Origin: Bernardetia sp.
Lineage (GTDB): Bacteria; Bacteroidota; Bacteroidia; Cytophagales; Bernardetiaceae
Direction: 5' to 3'
DNA: 39,451 nt
Assembly (NCBI RefSeq): GCF_020630935.1
Contig: NZ_JAHDIG010000012.1
Location: 1 to 39,451 of the forward strand
Shown here: in pieces, positions 8,486 through 17,641 of the stretch
Layout of the letters: every line of letters starts with the position of its first letter
Position numbering within the stretch: the stretch's first letter is position 1
The notes under the pieces: model-generated
The model's database searches: none
What the model was told of the DNA's origin: nothing
Seen by the model: only the letters and a program-made list of their open reading frames with translations
Position numbers and translations under genes: made by a program

Positions 8486-11400
8486 ATGCGAGTTTTAAAA
8501 AAGTTACGACCACAAAACCTATCTAAAAATACGATGGTAAAGCCAATTAGTTGGCTTATTTTCTTACTATTTATATCTACTACTTTTCAAATACAGGCAC
8601 AAAGGCATTTTAACGATGAAAAAAAATTCGTTGAAGATATGCGTCAGATAATTGAAAGAAAATCTCAACCTCAAACAATAGAAATAGCAGATGGAGTGGC
8701 TTCTCTTTGGGATGGAGAGCTTTCAGAAGAGCAAAAGAAATTATTGTTTAAGGTAGCTAAAAATATGTATAGAAAAAACTACCCTACTAATCCTACTTCG
8801 GAAGATTTTTATGCTTGTATTTTTTATGGAAAACAAAATGGCAGACTGACAGACGAACTACTGACCTCGTTTTTGCAAGTTTCTGATACTACTGTTTCTG
8901 AAACATCTGTTGGAGTAGCAACTAATTTTTATAGGATTACACGTCTTTATTTGACAGAAAATATGCTCTACAAATATAAAACCAGTGGAGTTGTTGTAGA
9001 AGGAAATCAGAATTTTTCTTTTGGATATGGAAGGGAAGCTGCTGCCCCACAAGATGCAGTTGAGCTTCCAGAAGATATTAATGACATTATAGAAAGTCAA
9101 ACAGATACAGGGCAAGCCACTGAAGAAAAAAAAGAGACAGCAGAAGATTTAGGTTGGGGAGATGATTCAGGAACAGATGATAATGGATGGTCAAATGATG
9201 GATGGGATACAGGCTGGGTAGAGGAAAATGCAGGAGACGATGTACAAGTAGGAGACGGATGGGGAAGTCCAGACGAGTGGAGTAGTGGGGGAGACTGGGG
9301 AAATGCTACTGAAACAGCCAATAATGATGAACCAGAGAGTTATAATCCGATTGTTAAGCCTAACATAATGAGCAGTTTTGTGCAGCCTATTGCTGAAAAA
9401 CTAGAATTAGCAGGTCCTTATATGCAGTTAGATGATATTACTTTTACCATCCGAACGCCAAATGACACTGTTCAAATTCAGAATACTACTGGACAAGTAG
9501 TCTTTGCTCAAGGGGCATTTACAGGAGAAGGAGGACGTTTCGACTGGGGTGTTTTACCAGATGTATATGGAGAGTTTAGCAAATTTAGTTTCACTGTCAA
9601 AAAACCTGAAATAAAAGCAGAAGAGTTTAAATTATATTATGGTAGTTATGTAGATTCTGCTGTAATTGGACAATTTGACTACTTTGCAGCTCGTACAAAC
9701 AACAAACCAAATCCATTATATCCAAGGTTTACCTCTTATAATAATAATATAGAAGTAAAAGGATTTTTGAAAGACATTATTTATGAAGGAGGATTTTCCT
9801 TGATAGGTAAAAAAATAGTTTCAAAATCGCTTGGAGGAGGAGCAGCCTCTATAAGATTAGAACAAGAAGGAAAAACTCGCTTTAAGTCCACTTCAAGGCA
9901 AGATTATGTCTTTAGCGAACACGCTGTTACCAACCGACTTTCTCAGCTGATTATTTACACAGGCGAAAAAGATTCAATAGTCCATCAAGGAGTAAAACTT
10001 CGTTATGACGATGACAGTTTACAACTATTAGCTCGTAGAGACAAAAAACTCTTTAAATATGCTCCCTTTATAGACTCTTACCACGATGTGAGTATATCAG
10101 CTGACTATGTGAACTGGGATTTGAAGTCAGATACAATGAATATTTATAGCTTGGCTGGGCGTGGTGCTGTAATGGCTGCTTATGAGGCTGCAAGTCGCAA
10201 TGTATCTAAGAGGGATTCTATTATGAAGCAAATAGATTTTGTTACCGTTACTTCGAATGCCTATTTCAATGAGGCCGAATTACGTGCTGTTCAAGGGATG
10301 TATCCATTTAACCCTTTAGTTATGGCATGGGCATATATTTCAAGGCGCAAGCCATTTTCTCTTTCCTTTACAAGTGCAGATTTGGCAAATCATTTCAAAC
10401 AAAAACCTGTGCACGTAAAAAGTTCTATGCGTGATATGGCTGGAGCTGGCTTTGTTGAGTATGATGAGGCTGCCGACTGGGTAACGCTTACGCCAAAGGG
10501 ATTGCTTTATGCAAGAGCTAACCTTCCTATCAATAATCGCTTGCGTTCAGATTATGACCAAATACGACTTTCTTCATTGGGGACAAATAGCGATAATATT
10601 ACTTATTATTTTGAAAACAACGAACTAAAAGTCAGAGGTGTGGAAGAAGTAACTTATAGTAATGCTCAAGTAGATTCTGTAAACTATTATGCTGTAAAGG
10701 CAAAACCTGTTGATAAGCAAGTTATCATAAAAGAAAACAGAAACATGACAGTCAATGGACAGGTTGCAGCTAAAAACTTTATCTTTAATGGGGAAGGATT
10801 TGAGTTTGATTATAAAGATTTTAAATTTGATATGGCAAAAATTGACTCTATGCAGTTTTTTGTAGAAGGAGATACTATGCCAAATAGTTTTAAAGATGTA
10901 GCAGGGACATTTTCTATCAATCTTCCTAATAATAAAGCAGGAATCTATGACAGAAGAAGGTTTAGCGATTCGGAACGTTATCCACTTTTCAATACTACTT
11001 CTGGTGGAACAGTTCGTTTTGGAGGTAATGAAGTAATGAATGGAGCGTATAACGACTCAACAGTACGCTTCGATGTAGATAACTTTACACTAGATAGTTT
11101 ATCAAAAAGAAAACCTGAAGATTTGCGTTTTGGAGGAACATTCAATACTCCAATTTTTGAGAAATTTAAAGAACCCATACGAGTAATGCCAGATAAGTCT
11201 TTAGGTTTTACACACAATGTATTAGATGGGCAACATCCTGATGGAATGCCTTTGTATGGTGGAAAAGGAAAACTTCTGACAGGGCAAGTCGTGGTCAGTA
11301 ACAGTGGTATTCGTGCTGGTAATGAACGCTATATTCAAGATATTGAGGAGAATCCAAAAAATGTAAAAACAGATGAAACAAAGAGCGAAAAACCTATTGA

Positions 11401-13684
11401 TAACGAGCCTGCCAAGATGACGTACCTAGCAGCCGAGCTAAGTTCGAATGATTTTATATTCTTTGCAGATTCTGTAACAACAAAAGGAGCTTATGCAGCA
11501 AAACAAGCATCTTCACAAGGTAAAATCAATGCTGTTACGATAGATGATGCAATGTTTCCACAAGTGGAATTAGAAAATTATCAGATGCAATGGCTTCCTA
11601 AACAAGACAGTATGATGCTTACCACAACAGATACGCCATTCAGAATGTATAAAGGAGAGGGAGGAACACTAAAAGAGGCAAACTATACTGGAACTCTAGC
11701 ACTTACTCCATTAGGACTGAAAGGTTATGGACAGGTAGAAACGCAAGATGCTATCATCGAATCTAAATTATTTGCTTTCGAAACCACTCGTGTTTTTGGG
11801 CGTGAATCAGATTTTCAAATTAAATCATTGTCAAACGATTCTATTCCAGCCGTTGCTGCTAATAATGTAAAATTTGAATATGATATTTTGGCATCGCCTC
11901 GTACAGCTACCATTACATCAGAAGTTGTGGGAGAGAAAGTATTTGATTTTCCTAGTTTGCAGTATAAGACCTCTTTAGCTACAGGCTATTGGAATGCAGA
12001 TGCAAAGACAGTAGCTTTCCGATTGGATGAAACAGCAGATGTAAACCAACAATATTTCGTTTCAACTGCTCCAGAGCAAGACAGTTTGAATTTTAGAGCT
12101 GCATTTGCTAACTATCACATTCCTAGTGGAAACCTAACGATTGGAGGAGTTCCTTATATTTTGGTACTAGATACAGAAATCTATCCAAGAGAAGGAAATG
12201 TTACGATTCGTCAGAATGCTAAGATGGATAAATTGGAAGATGCCGAACTTATAGTTAATAATATCAATAAATACCATAAACTCACAGAAGGTACGATTGA
12301 TATTGTTTCTAGGAATGAATATCAAGGCGAAGCTGTATTGAACTACGACAACGGAACAGATAAGATACAATATTTAAGACTGAATAATTACGGAAAACAG
12401 CTCATTACAGAAAATGATTTGCCAGATTCTTTACGAAAAACAGCAATAGCTGAAAAACTTATCGGCACAGAAGGTACAGTATCAGTTACAAGCATCGTTG
12501 AAAATGATGATGTAATTGATGACACTGACTTTATCTATTCAGAAGGTAAACAGTTTAGAGGCGAAGTAACACTCAAAGCATGGCTTTCCGAATTAGAATT
12601 TAACGGACAGGCACGTCTTGTAATAGATGGAGTTCCACAAACAGGTTGGTTTCCTTTAGTGAGTGCTGCCTATGTAGATTCAAAATCTAAGAAAGCACAG
12701 AAAATTGCTGCAGCAGGTGCATCCGAACTTATCAAAGACCAAAAAATTGGTGGACAACCAGCCTTTACAGGTATTTATTTAGGAGAAGAAGGACTTTTTG
12801 TCCCTGTGATGCAAGAAGATATTCCGAAGGCAGACCCTATTTTCTTGGGAGAAGGTCAAGTAAAAGTAAAACCAGAAGAAAAATCAATTTTGATTATCTC
12901 TGAACAAAGAGCTAAATCTTCTGAAATAGAGGATGGAAATTCATTCAAAGCCAGTAAGACTCTAGGTACAGCAGAGTTTGATGGTAAATTGATGATGTTC
13001 AATAGTAATCAGAGAGCGCAAGTAGATGTTTCTGGTGTAGGAAAAGCTAACTTCCAAGAGAGCAAATATACCGTAGATGCAATGGTAAGCATTAATATAG
13101 AATCAAAAGGAAATGCGCTTTCATTTATGCGAGACGATTTGAATGCCTTTGTAGAGGAAAATAGAGAACGTTTAAGTCTAAAGCCTACTGTAAATAAATC
13201 AAAAAATACACTTCTCAAAATAGCAGGGCAAGCAGGTGCAAAAGAAGCTCAAAATTTCCAAAAAAGGTTTGCTCCAAATGATTATGGAATAGCAGATGTT
13301 ATTGATAAAACCATTGTGCTTTCAGATGTAACAATGAACTGGTCGCCAGACGAACAAACTTTTTATAGTGTTGGAGACATTGGGTTGGCTGCTATTCTGA
13401 AAGAGGAAATAGATGTAAATACGACAGGGTACTTAGAAATTCCACAAACAGGAAACAGAGATGAGTTTACACTCTATTTTGAGCTTGACCCAGACCAATG
13501 GTATTATTTCCAGTTTGATGGACGTACGCTCAAAACGCTTTCCTCAAGTGAAGAATATAACACACTAATTACAGACCCTAAAGGAAAAGATAAGTTTGAT
13601 TTAGCAGACCAAGCTGATGTAGATGAGTTTATGGCTCGTTTTAGAGGTGTTTATCCAACTACTCCAGCTATTCCTGTAAAGTAA
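8486..13684 (+). CDS. Giant secreted protein of unknown function (1732 residues)
   Basis: I do not recognise the family. A hydrophobic signal segment (WLIFLLFISTTFQIQAQ) follows either ATG 8486 or the in-frame ATG 8534; both give a plausible signal peptide, and 8486 adds a basic N-region. Residues about 215-285 form a Trp/Gly/Asp/Ser-rich acidic linker with many GW and WG steps (for example DDNGWSNDGWDTGW). The rest alternates charged and hydrophobic residues as in extended beta structure. Residues about 640-690 (HVKSSMRDMAGAGFVEYDEA) resemble a small winged-helix fold, which would be unusual in an exported protein. There is no T9SS sorting domain, so it may be periplasmic or outer-membrane associated. 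It stands alone and ends at a bidirectional terminator. The reading frame is intact over 5.2 kb. Confidence 0.85.
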   Translation: MRVLKKLRPQNLSKNTMVKPISWLIFLLFISTTFQIQAQRHFNDEKKFVEDMRQIIERKSQPQTIEIADGVASLWDGELSEEQKKLLFKVAKNMYRKNYPTNPTSEDFYACIFYGKQNGRLTDELLTSFLQVSDTTVSETSVGVATNFYRITRLYLTENMLYKYKTSGVVVEGNQNFSFGYGREAAAPQDAVELPEDINDIIESQTDTGQATEEKKETAEDLGWGDDSGTDDNGWSNDGWDTGWVEENAGDDVQVGDGWGSPDEWSSGGDWGNATETANNDEPESYNPIVKPNIMSSFVQPIAEKLELAGPYMQLDDITFTIRTPNDTVQIQNTTGQVVFAQGAFTGEGGRFDWGVLPDVYGEFSKFSFTVKKPEIKAEEFKLYYGSYVDSAVIGQFDYFAARTNNKPNPLYPRFTSYNNNIEVKGFLKDIIYEGGFSLIGKKIVSKSLGGGAASIRLEQEGKTRFKSTSRQDYVFSEHAVTNRLSQLIIYTGEKDSIVHQGVKLRYDDDSLQLLARRDKKLFKYAPFIDSYHDVSISADYVNWDLKSDTMNIYSLAGRGAVMAAYEAASRNVSKRDSIMKQIDFVTVTSNAYFNEAELRAVQGMYPFNPLVMAWAYISRRKPFSLSFTSADLANHFKQKPVHVKSSMRDMAGAGFVEYDEAADWVTLTPKGLLYARANLPINNRLRSDYDQIRLSSLGTNSDNITYYFENNELKVRGVEEVTYSNAQVDSVNYYAVKAKPVDKQVIIKENRNMTVNGQVAAKNFIFNGEGFEFDYKDFKFDMAKIDSMQFFVEGDTMPNSFKDVAGTFSINLPNNKAGIYDRRRFSDSERYPLFNTTSGGTVRFGGNEVMNGAYNDSTVRFDVDNFTLDSLSKRKPEDLRFGGTFNTPIFEKFKEPIRVMPDKSLGFTHNVLDGQHPDGMPLYGGKGKLLTGQVVVSNSGIRAGNERYIQDIEENPKNVKTDETKSEKPIDNEPAKMTYLAAELSSNDFIFFADSVTTKGAYAAKQASSQGKINAVTIDDAMFPQVELENYQMQWLPKQDSMMLTTTDTPFRMYKGEGGTLKEANYTGTLALTPLGLKGYGQVETQDAIIESKLFAFETTRVFGRESDFQIKSLSNDSIPAVAANNVKFEYDILASPRTATITSEVVGEKVFDFPSLQYKTSLATGYWNADAKTVAFRLDETADVNQQYFVSTAPEQDSLNFRAAFANYHIPSGNLTIGGVPYILVLDTEIYPREGNVTIRQNAKMDKLEDAELIVNNINKYHKLTEGTIDIVSRNEYQGEAVLNYDNGTDKIQYLRLNNYGKQLITENDLPDSLRKTAIAEKLIGTEGTVSVTSIVENDDVIDDTDFIYSEGKQFRGEVTLKAWLSELEFNGQARLVIDGVPQTGWFPLVSAAYVDSKSKKAQKIAAAGASELIKDQKIGGQPAFTGIYLGEEGLFVPVMQEDIPKADPIFLGEGQVKVKPEEKSILIISEQRAKSSEIEDGNSFKASKTLGTAEFDGKLMMFNSNQRAQVDVSGVGKANFQESKYTVDAMVSINIESKGNALSFMRDDLNAFVEENRERLSLKPTVNKSKNTLLKIAGQAGAKEAQNFQKRFAPNDYGIADVIDKTIVLSDVTMNWSPDEQTFYSVGDIGLAAILKEEIDVNTTGYLEIPQTGNRDEFTLYFELDPDQWYYFQFDGRTLKTLSSSEEYNTLITDPKGKDKFDLADQADVDEFMARFRGVYPTTPAIPVK

Positions 13685-13707
13685 CAATCAAGTAATTAAA
13701 TAAAAAG

Positions 13708-13740
13708 AAAAAGCTCATTTGCCAAGTAAATGAGCTTTTT
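13708..13740. terminator. Bidirectional terminator between the giant gene and dgkA
   Basis: Eight-bp GC-containing stem (GCTCATTT 13713-13720 with AAATGAGC 13728-13735), 7-nt loop, flanked by A and T runs on both sides. It serves the plus gene ending at 13684 and the minus gene ending at 13741. Confidence 0.85.
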
Positions 13741-14121
13741 TTATAAATTCATATTTTTCAATACAAAAAATATCCTCTCCCCAAAAATAATTATTCCTAC
13801 CACCAAGGCATATATAGCAGCAACTAACACAGCACCAGCAGCTAAATCTTTTATCTGCCCTGCTGTTTCATTTCTCTCTGGGCTAACCAAATCTACTAAT
13901 TTTTCTAAGGCTGTATTCAAAATTTCGCTTATCCAAACCAATGCAATAGCAGATAAAATAAACAACCATTCAGTAGAAGATATTTGAAAAGCAAAGCTGA
14001 AGGTTGTCGCTAAAATAGCACTAGGAATATGGATAAAGGCATTGTAGTCTTTGAGCATTATCCTAAGTCCATCAAAAGCGTGTTTCGTGCTACGAATTTG
14101 TTTCTTAAAATACGAAATCAT
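13741..14121 (-). CDS. dgkA: Diacylglycerol/undecaprenol kinase family protein
   Basis: Small integral membrane lipid kinase (126 residues) that phosphorylates diacylglycerol or undecaprenol in the inner membrane; which one cannot be told from sequence. Family signature EILNTALEKLVDLV...ERNETAGQIKDLAAGAVLVAA (about 65-101) contains the conserved catalytic Glu, the Asn and the Lys-Asp pair. Three hydrophobic segments are visible, as in DgkA. It lies 89 nt downstream of rnhB on the same strand and could be co-transcribed with it. The bidirectional terminator overlaps its stop codon. Confidence 0.92.
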   Translation of the reverse strand: MISYFKKQIRSTKHAFDGLRIMLKDYNAFIHIPSAILATTFSFAFQISSTEWLFILSAIALVWISEILNTALEKLVDLVSPERNETAGQIKDLAAGAVLVAAIYALVVGIIIFGERIFFVLKNMNL

Positions 14122-14210
14122 AGAATGACGGATTTAATCAATTCAAATTTTTATCATTAAATGACTAAAGTTCAAAACAATTATTTAAAAATGTAATTTC
14201 CCACTAACCA

Positions 14211-14822
14211 CTATTTTTGAAACCTTAAATCTAACTGTACACTACTATTGAATGTTTTTCTATGATATTCTGTTAATCCGTACTTTGCAATGCCTAATTT
14301 GTGTTTTTTTGTAGGATAACCGACATTAGTTTCCCATCCATAATGAGGATATTTTTCTGCTAATTCTATCATAAAATTATCCCTATAATTTTTAGCCAAA
14401 ATAGAAGCTGCTGCAATAGACAAATACTTAGAATCACCTTTTATAACGCACTGATAAGGAATTTTCAAATCTGTTTTGAATCTATTTCCATCAACAATTA
14501 AAAAATCTGGAGTGGGTTGGAGTTGAATAATAGCTCGCTGCATCGCTAAAAAAGAAGCATTCAAAATATTAATTTTATCTATTTCTGCAGGGCTTGCCTC
14601 TGCAATAGCAAAAGAAATAGCATTTTCCCTAATTTCTATATCTAACTCTTCTCTATCTTTTTTTGATAGTTTTTTTGAGTCATTTAAGAAAGCATTCTTA
14701 TAATCCTTTGGGAAAATAACGGCTGCTGCCACAACACTTCCTGCCAAACATCCACGACCTACTTCATCGACACCAGCTTCGAAGTCAAAATCTGAAAAAT
14801 GAGAAGAGAGAGAGTACTGCAT
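14211..14822 (-). CDS. rnhB: Ribonuclease HII
   Basis: Cytoplasmic nuclease that cuts RNA in RNA-DNA hybrids and removes single ribonucleotides from DNA. The 203-residue length is typical. The signature GVDEVGRGCLAGSVVAAAV holds the catalytic pair Asp19-Glu20; the further acidic residues lie in FLIVDGNRF (near 109) and YLSIAAASILAKNYRD. Its start lies 124 nt from the divergent hisC start at 14947. No frameshift or missing motif. Confidence 0.96.
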   Translation of the reverse strand: MQYSLSSHFSDFDFEAGVDEVGRGCLAGSVVAAAVIFPKDYKNAFLNDSKKLSKKDREELDIEIRENAISFAIAEASPAEIDKINILNASFLAMQRAIIQLQPTPDFLIVDGNRFKTDLKIPYQCVIKGDSKYLSIAAASILAKNYRDNFMIELAEKYPHYGWETNVGYPTKKHKLGIAKYGLTEYHRKTFNSSVQLDLRFQK

Positions 14823-14841
14823 AATTGTTAAGTGTAAAGTA

Positions 14842-14873
14842 TTGGCTTTTACTGATGAAATAGATTAAATTTG
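14842..14873 (+). promoter_or_regulatory. Promoter of hisC
   Basis: The most complete promoter in the window: TTG at 14842-14844 (-33), 21 nt, then TAAATTTG at 14866-14873, an exact TAnnTTTG -7 element. Transcription would start near 14880, placing the hairpin-like copy C in the leader. Confidence 0.55.
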
Positions 14874-14884
14874 TAAGAGATAAA

Positions 14885-14917
14885 CCTAAACGCTGGCTTA
14901 AAACCTCGCTTACGGTT
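14885..14917 (-). repeat. Diverged hairpin-repeat copy C in the hisC leader
   Basis: The right arm ACCTCGCTTACGGTT (14903-14917) matches ACCTCGTTGACGGTT of the full copy at 30432 except for two bases; the left arm CCTAAACGCTGG is more diverged, and pairing is weaker than in other copies. It sits just downstream of the inferred transcription start. Confidence 0.4.
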
Positions 14918-14985
14918 GAAATTAGATAGACATAATTTATAACATAATGAACCAAGATATAATTAGTCAAGATAAAACAGAAAAA

Positions 14986-16131
14986 ATGAGCTTTGACTTA
15001 CAAAAACTTATTCGTCCGAACATACTGACATTAAAAGCCTATTCTTCAGCAAGAGACGAATACAAAAAAAGTGATATAGACGCTACAAAAATAGATGAAA
15101 AATTTGAATCTGCTGCACCTATTTTTTTAGATGCCAACGAAAATGCGTTGGGTTCGCCTCTTTCAAATATGGTTCAAGTAGATTATAACCGTTATCCAGA
15201 CCCACATCAAAGAGATATAAAAACGCAGCTTGCAAGGCTAAAAAATGTAGAAGAAAATCAAATTTTTGTAGGCAATGGAAGCGATGAAGCGATTGATTTG
15301 TTGTTCAGAATTTTTTGTACTCCTAATAAAGACAATATCATCATTTGTCCTCCTACGTATGGAATGTATGCTGTAAGTGCTACAATAAATGATGTTGAGA
15401 TTAGAAAAACTCTCCTTACAAAAGATTTTCAACTAGACTTAGAAGGAATAAAAAAACAAATAGATGAAAATACAAAACTTATTTTTGTTTGTAGCCCAAA
15501 TAACCCAACAGGAAATTTAATCAATAAAGAAGATATTAGGACGCTATGTAGTTCTTTTAATGGAATTGTGGTAGTAGATGAGGCATATATAGACTTTGCA
15601 GAAAATGCAAAAGAAGTCAGTTTTACCAATGATTTAGCAGAGTTTTCAAATCTTGTAGTACTACAAACTCTCTCTAAGGCTTGGGGAATGGCTGGTGTGC
15701 GTTTAGGGATGGCATTTGCTTCTGCCGAAATTATGGAATATTACAGACGAACTAAGCCACCTTATAATGTCAATATGCTGACACAAAAGATAGTTTCGAA
15801 GGCTCTGAATCTTTCTCAACAAGTAGAACAAGCGATTGCAGTTTTGAATTTTGAACGCCAAAAATTGATAGAACAACTGCGAAATAGAGAAAAATTTCAT
15901 TTCATTGAGAAAGTATATGATTCTAGCACAAACTTTATTTTGGTAAAGCTGAAAAATACAGATAAAGTAGAAGAAGTATATAATTTTTTGATTCGACACA
16001 ACGAAATTGTGGTAAGAAATCGCTCCAAAGAACCACTCTGTGAAGGTTGTTTGAGAATCACTATCGGAACGCCAGAAGAAAATGAACTACTTCTCAAAAC
16101 ATTAGAAAGATATGTTTCTGTGGAGAAATAA
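14986..16131 (+). CDS. hisC: Histidinol-phosphate aminotransferase
   Basis: PLP enzyme that makes L-histidinol phosphate from imidazole-acetol phosphate with glutamate. I use the in-frame ATG 14986 rather than 14947, because homologues typically begin at the MSFDLQKLIRPNILTLKAYS block; the upstream 13 residues look non-conserved. Visible motifs: DANENALGSP, NRYPDPHQ, GNGSDEAIDLL, SPNNPTGNLI, VVDEAYIDFA and SKAWGMAGVRLG, whose Lys (about residue 230) binds PLP, and the C-terminal LRITIGTPEEN. The gene is not in a his operon here; the family also acts on aromatic amino acids, so the physiological substrate is not certain. Its 3' end overlaps the next gene by 20 nt. Confidence 0.92.
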   Translation: MSFDLQKLIRPNILTLKAYSSARDEYKKSDIDATKIDEKFESAAPIFLDANENALGSPLSNMVQVDYNRYPDPHQRDIKTQLARLKNVEENQIFVGNGSDEAIDLLFRIFCTPNKDNIIICPPTYGMYAVSATINDVEIRKTLLTKDFQLDLEGIKKQIDENTKLIFVCSPNNPTGNLINKEDIRTLCSSFNGIVVVDEAYIDFAENAKEVSFTNDLAEFSNLVVLQTLSKAWGMAGVRLGMAFASAEIMEYYRRTKPPYNVNMLTQKIVSKALNLSQQVEQAIAVLNFERQKLIEQLRNREKFHFIEKVYDSSTNFILVKLKNTDKVEEVYNFLIRHNEIVVRNRSKEPLCEGCLRITIGTPEENELLLKTLERYVSVEK

Positions 16132-17041
16132 TTTTATTCAAAATACAGTTTTAGTTTTCTTTATTCTGTGTGGTTTATTATATACTTCGTTAGGTTTTTC
16201 TCAAACCAATATTTCAGACACGACTACACAGAATAAAAAATGGCTTATTCCAACCCTAGCAGCTACCACCTACACAGGAGGAATGGTGTTTTTGTATCAG
16301 ACATGGTACAAAAATGAAAATCAAACTTCATTTCATTTTTTTAATGACAACAAGCAGTGGAATCAGTTAGACAAATTTGGGCATACTTATACTTCTTATC
16401 AGTTAGGTAAAGTAGGATATTATGCTTCTAAAAAAATGGGCTACTCTGAAAAAACATCGCTTTGGACTTCTACGGCTGGTTTTTGGTTGATGCTGCCCAT
16501 TGAAATATTTGATGGTTTTTCTCCTACGTATGGAGCAAGTTATGGCGATTTGATAGCTAATGGAACAGGCGCTTTATTATTTCTTTCTCAACAAATAGCT
16601 TTCAAAGAACAGCGTGTTTTGATGAAATTTTCTTTTTCTCCTACGTCTTATTCTGATTTACGTCCAAATATTTTAGGAGAGAATTTGTCCACTGAAATCA
16701 TAAAAGACTACAATGGACAAATTTATTGGCTTTCTTCTAGCCCTTTTGTATGGAAAAGTAAAGCAAAAAAAACGACTTCTAAATTTCCAAAATGGCTGGT
16801 TCTGTCTATAGGATATGGAGCTGAAAATATGCTCTATGGAAGTGAAGTTCAAAATAATGAAAATGGCTACCAAAGTTCAAGAACGTTTTATATCTCCTTA
16901 GACATTGACTGGAATCAAATCAAAACGAATCGTAAAGGACTGAAAATTCTTTTTGGGGCTTTGAATGGAATCAAAATACCATTTCCTGCACTACACTATA
17001 ATACTGAAAGAGGATTTGGAATAGATGGTATAGCTTTTTAA
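16112..17041 (+). CDS. DUF2279-like envelope protein
   Basis: Protein of 309 residues with an N-terminal signal or anchor segment (VLVFFILCGLLYTSLGFSQ). The block QLDKFGHTYTSYQLG...GYYASKKMG and the later PIEIFDGFSPTYGASYGDLIANGTGA match the DUF2279 (YfiM-like) pattern. The conserved His, Asp and Gly residues and the small hydrophobic segments suggest an outer-membrane or periplasmic protein; function unknown. The start codon lies inside hisC (20-nt overlap), implying translational coupling. Its stop lies 2 nt from the stop of the convergent gene at 17044, leaving no room for a terminator. Confidence 0.75.
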   Translation: MFLWRNNFIQNTVLVFFILCGLLYTSLGFSQTNISDTTTQNKKWLIPTLAATTYTGGMVFLYQTWYKNENQTSFHFFNDNKQWNQLDKFGHTYTSYQLGKVGYYASKKMGYSEKTSLWTSTAGFWLMLPIEIFDGFSPTYGASYGDLIANGTGALLFLSQQIAFKEQRVLMKFSFSPTSYSDLRPNILGENLSTEIIKDYNGQIYWLSSSPFVWKSKAKKTTSKFPKWLVLSIGYGAENMLYGSEVQNNENGYQSSRTFYISLDIDWNQIKTNRKGLKILFGALNGIKIPFPALHYNTERGFGIDGIAF

Positions 17042-17043
17042 GA

Positions 17044-17490
17044 CTATTCTCCTTGTTGCTTTATCCATTCAATGGCTTTTTCTAATGTTCCGAAAGGAAT
17101 TACATGAACACTACCTTTTTGTTTTACCAAAATTTCATCAGCAGAAAGCTGCATAAACAAATCAGTAGGTAGAACATAGCCAAAATAAGTCAAACCAGCC
17201 TTTAATGCACGAGGAAACCAATCTTTATCAATCCAATCTTGGTCTTCTTCTGTATAGGTTTGACGATAGGTCAAATCAACGATTAACTTATTTGTGTTTT
17301 TTTCTTCCAAAAACGATATTATTTTATTTAAGAAGGTTCTTAACTCATCTTCATAAACAAAGCCAATGCTACGAGTAATGATACAATGGGCTTCTTCGTT
17401 GTAATAAATGCGTAAGGCATTTTCTGTGCTAACATCAACGTCATACAACAGTTCATTTTCCGATGTCGGTAGGTGTTGGGGTAAACTCAT
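17044..17490 (-). CDS. STAS/SpoIIAA-like protein, function unknown
   Basis: Soluble protein of 148 residues. The pattern of a short strand (NALRIYYNEEAHCIITRS), a helix (DELRTFLNKIISFLEE), a strand ending in a conserved-type Asp (TNKLIVDLTYR) and a C-terminal helix (TLEKAIEWIKQQ) resembles SpoIIAA-like/STAS folds in Bacteroidota. I see no clear phosphorylatable Ser in the usual Asp-Ser context, so a role in partner switching with the 7TM/SpoIIE phosphatase in this window is only a guess. Convergent with the DUF2279-like gene; 151 nt downstream of the S24 repressor gene, from which a terminator separates it. Confidence 0.6.
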   Translation of the reverse strand: MSLPQHLPTSENELLYDVDVSTENALRIYYNEEAHCIITRSIGFVYEDELRTFLNKIISFLEEKNTNKLIVDLTYRQTYTEEDQDWIDKDWFPRALKAGLTYFGYVLPTDLFMQLSADEILVKQKGSVHVIPFGTLEKAIEWIKQQGE

Positions 17491-17580
17491 GAGTAAAATA
17501 TTTTTGGGGAATAACAGACAAATAATTTTTATTTTGAAAGTAAATAAAAATAATCAAATCTTGAAAGATGAAGCGCAAAA

Positions 17581-17609
17581 AAAAGCACAATTCAAAAAAT
17601 TGTGCTTTT
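17581..17609 (-). terminator. Terminator of the XRE/S24 repressor gene
   Basis: Perfect 8-bp stem GCACAATT (17585-17592)/AATTGTGC (17598-17605), 5-nt loop, flanked by A and T runs so it works on the minus strand, 33 nt past the stop at 17642. Confidence 0.8.
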
Positions 17610-17641
17610 ATAAATATTACTGTTATGTTTAGATAATTTCT

